DNA from: Capillidium heterosporum
Taxonomy: Eukaryota; Entomophthoromycota; Entomophthoromycetes; Entomophthorales; Capillidiaceae
Length of the DNA stretch: 64,000 nt
Direction of reading: 5' to 3'
Assembly: GCA_016630905.1 (NCBI GenBank)
Contig: WBMQ01000013.1
Location: 992,001-1,056,000 of the forward strand
Below the pieces are notes generated by a model, which was not told where the DNA came from, searched no databases, and saw nothing but the letters and a program-made list of their open reading frames with translations. The position numbers were made by a program, and so were the translations under genes. Each line of letters begins with the position of its first letter. Positions within the stretch are counted from its first letter, which is position 1. Positions 62,250 through 64,000 of the stretch are shown one piece after another.

Positions 62250-64000
62250 ATGTTACTGTCCTTCGTGCACCGGATAATACGGGCCCTGGTTAAGCGCTCG
62301 GCAACCAACCCAATAGAGATGATTTTCACTTGCATCTTAGTAATCGGGTTTGTAGTAAGCATAATGTTAAACTACTTTTACAACAATGACCTCTTCACGG
62401 ATTCCGCCAATGAGCTATCTAATAGGTTATACCACCATACCGACGGTAAATTTTTATTGGCCAAGGATGTTACAAGTCCACACGATATATCCATTAAGAC
62501 GGTAAAATTAACTTTGCCCAACAGTAAAACTCCCTCTGGTGTCCTCTCCAAGCACTTTTTGAAGAGCAGCTTAAACTATTTGAACCACTTGGAGAATGAG
62601 ATTGTTATTGCCAATGAAGGGAAAGAGTACACCTACAATGATATCTGTTTACGCCCTACCCCAACTGAGCCTTGTTTATCATTCAATGTTTTCGATTTGT
62701 GGAACCGTAATTTAGCTGCCATTGAAAGTGACAATGACATAAAGGCGACCGTCGATAAGGCTCTCAAAGAAGGTAGACTCCCCTCTCACTCTCTTAGCGA
62801 TTTAACCTACAAGGATGGTAAGTTGGAAAGTGCCTCGGAAATTTCGATCTCCTTTGTCTTCTCGGTCAATACGACTTTGAACGGTAACTTGGTTAATCAG
62901 TGGGAGCGAGAGTATACCAAGAGTTTTGGATATCTCACTCCTTCATCCAGAACCTCTTCGTTAGCCCTCGGTAAATTAAATCTGTCCTCGTTTAGCTCCG
63001 GTATGAGAAACCTGTACACCAAAGTTAAGCAATCGTACGACCACTCCAACTCAGCTGAGATCTTCCTGGTGCTGATTGGGTACATCATGATGTATGCTAC
63101 CTTCTTTATTTTGTTCTACAGGATGCGTAAGATTGGTTCCAACCTAACCTTGCCCATGGCCTCCATCCTCCTGTCAACTTCGGCTTTCATCTGTGCCCTA
63201 TTCACTCTAAGAGCTCTAAAGCCTTCGATCGACTTCATCACATTCACCGAAGGTATACCTTTCCTTGTAAGTGCCATCTCCTTCCAGAAACCCATCAAGA
63301 TGGCCAGCTCCGTCATTAGAAAATTCCGTAAGGAGCCTAACCACGACCGTAGTATCCCTGATATTATTTCATCTGGTGTAACTGAGGTGGTTCCTTCCAT
63401 CCTGCAAGAGTACATGTTCGAGATAGTAGCCCTCTCTTTAGCAGCAGCCTCTGATATTGATAGAATGTCCATTTTCTGCCAACTTAGTGCCTTAACTGTA
63501 TTCTTTGACTCCATCTTCCTCTTTACGACCTTCCCCGCCATCCTCACTCTCAAACTGGAGCTGCTACGTAAGCGCGAGCAGACAAAGCTGAAGAAGGTCA
63601 ACTCCGAGTTCGATCTTTCCAATCCGGCCAACTACAAGCGCATTACATTGAAGGCTTTGAGTGACGACGCCATCGTAGGAAATACGTCTAGCTCGACTAT
63701 CTCCCACGTCAAGATCATCCTTATTATCGCCATCGTTTTAATGCAGGCTCCTAGCTTATTCAACACCAGCACTGCCTCCGAGAATTCCGAAGTGTTGCAC
63801 GATGCCGAGGCTATTCTAAGTATGATTGCTAAATCCGCTGGTTTAGAATCCTTTGTAGCCCAGGTCCAGTCGCCCTTGGTTGTTGTCGATCATCAGATCC
63901 AGCTCTCAAAGTTGATTAACGAGTTCCTGAACAAGATCGGTTTCACCAACAGCTTCCTACCGGCTATTCTTCTGCTTTCCCTTGTCATGAACGCCCACCT
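62250..64000 (+). CDS. HMG1: HMG-CoA reductase, N-terminal membrane region (3' end outside window)
   Basis: Open from ATG 62250 to the window end, 583 residues, no intron seen. The first membrane segment follows RSATNPIEMIFTCILVIGF, the NPIE text that opens fungal HMG-CoA reductases. A lumenal loop of about 230 residues comes next. The sterol-sensing region follows: AEIFLVLIGYIMMYATFFIL, MASILLSTSAFICALFTLRA, FTEGIPFLVSAISFQKPIKM, VVPSILQEYMFEIVALSL, FFDSIFLFTTFPAILTLKLE. This is the order in yeast Hmg1/Hmg2. Further hydrophobic segments follow near 63720 and 63960. The catalytic domain (mevalonate formation from HMG-CoA with NADPH) lies past the window edge. The enzyme sits in the ER and is the main control point of sterol synthesis, often regulated by degradation through this region. 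Confidence 0.9.
   Translation, partial: MLLSFVHRIIRALVKRSATNPIEMIFTCILVIGFVVSIMLNYFYNNDLFTDSANELSNRLYHHTDGKFLLAKDVTSPHDISIKTVKLTLPNSKTPSGVLSKHFLKSSLNYLNHLENEIVIANEGKEYTYNDICLRPTPTEPCLSFNVFDLWNRNLAAIESDNDIKATVDKALKEGRLPSHSLSDLTYKDGKLESASEISISFVFSVNTTLNGNLVNQWEREYTKSFGYLTPSSRTSSLALGKLNLSSFSSGMRNLYTKVKQSYDHSNSAEIFLVLIGYIMMYATFFILFYRMRKIGSNLTLPMASILLSTSAFICALFTLRALKPSIDFITFTEGIPFLVSAISFQKPIKMASSVIRKFRKEPNHDRSIPDIISSGVTEVVPSILQEYMFEIVALSLAAASDIDRMSIFCQLSALTVFFDSIFLFTTFPAILTLKLELLRKREQTKLKKVNSEFDLSNPANYKRITLKALSDDAIVGNTSSSTISHVKIILIIAIVLMQAPSLFNTSTASENSEVLHDAEAILSMIAKSAGLESFVAQVQSPLVVVDHQIQLSKLINEFLNKIGFTNSFLPAILLLSLVMNAH

Overview
The window looks like nuclear DNA of an early-diverging (non-Dikarya) fungus. 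The evidence is: many 35-70 nt GT-AG introns with CTAAC-like branch sites; fungal-type genes (two AA11-like chitin LPMOs, a NodB chitin deacetylase, fungal-specific transcription factor domains, an ALR-type Mg2+ transporter, a yeast-type HMG-CoA reductase); AT-rich gene-free stretches of 1-2.3 kb; and features usually lost in Dikarya, namely a kinesin-13 with an N-terminal SAM domain and an intron with all the marks of the U12 (minor) spliceosome class. No species is claimed.

Layout. 0-5 kb: 3' end of a coiled-coil gene, mitochondrial tRNA 2-thiouridylase (SLM3/MTU1), CCR4-NOT subunit CAF40/CNOT9. 5-10 kb: decayed mitochondrial EF-Tu pseudogene and AA11 LPMO 1. 10-18 kb: SAM-kinesin-13, the divergent GID-complex E3 subunit RMD5/GID2, and an ALR/CorA Mg2+ transporter. 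18-27 kb: metallo-beta-lactamase-fold hydrolase, orphan type I membrane protein, Ras-GEF, TRAPP subunit BET5, CTF8. 29-40 kb: AA11 LPMO 2, an AA11 pseudogene, an intronless 1258-residue fatty acyl reductase-acyltransferase fusion (FARAT-like, ether lipid synthesis), SelO AMPylase, chitin deacetylase. 41-53 kb: GGA adaptor, fungal transcription factor, small membrane protein, UBA-UAS-UBX protein, second transcription factor-like protein. 54-64 kb: TIM9, eS8, isoprenylcysteine methyltransferase STE14, and the N-terminal membrane half of HMG-CoA reductase, cut by the window edge.

Shared themes are chitin modification (two LPMOs, one dead LPMO, one deacetylase), lipid and isoprenoid biology (FARAT, HMGR, STE14) and membrane traffic (BET5, GGA). 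Otherwise these are housekeeping genes with no operon-like logic.

The most unusual observations are: (1) conserved genes repeatedly need a single +1 frame change that ordinary splicing does not restore (firm in the Mg2+ transporter and RMD5; probable in RasGEF and UBX; possible in kinesin and CNOT9), always in the same direction, so either base-insertion errors or real +1 frameshifting; (2) a textbook AT-AC U12-type intron in STE14; (3) an 11-nt microexon coding for half of the kinesin P-loop; (4) the FARAT fusion; (5) two clear pseudogenes. All identifications are from reading translations by eye; no database search was run.
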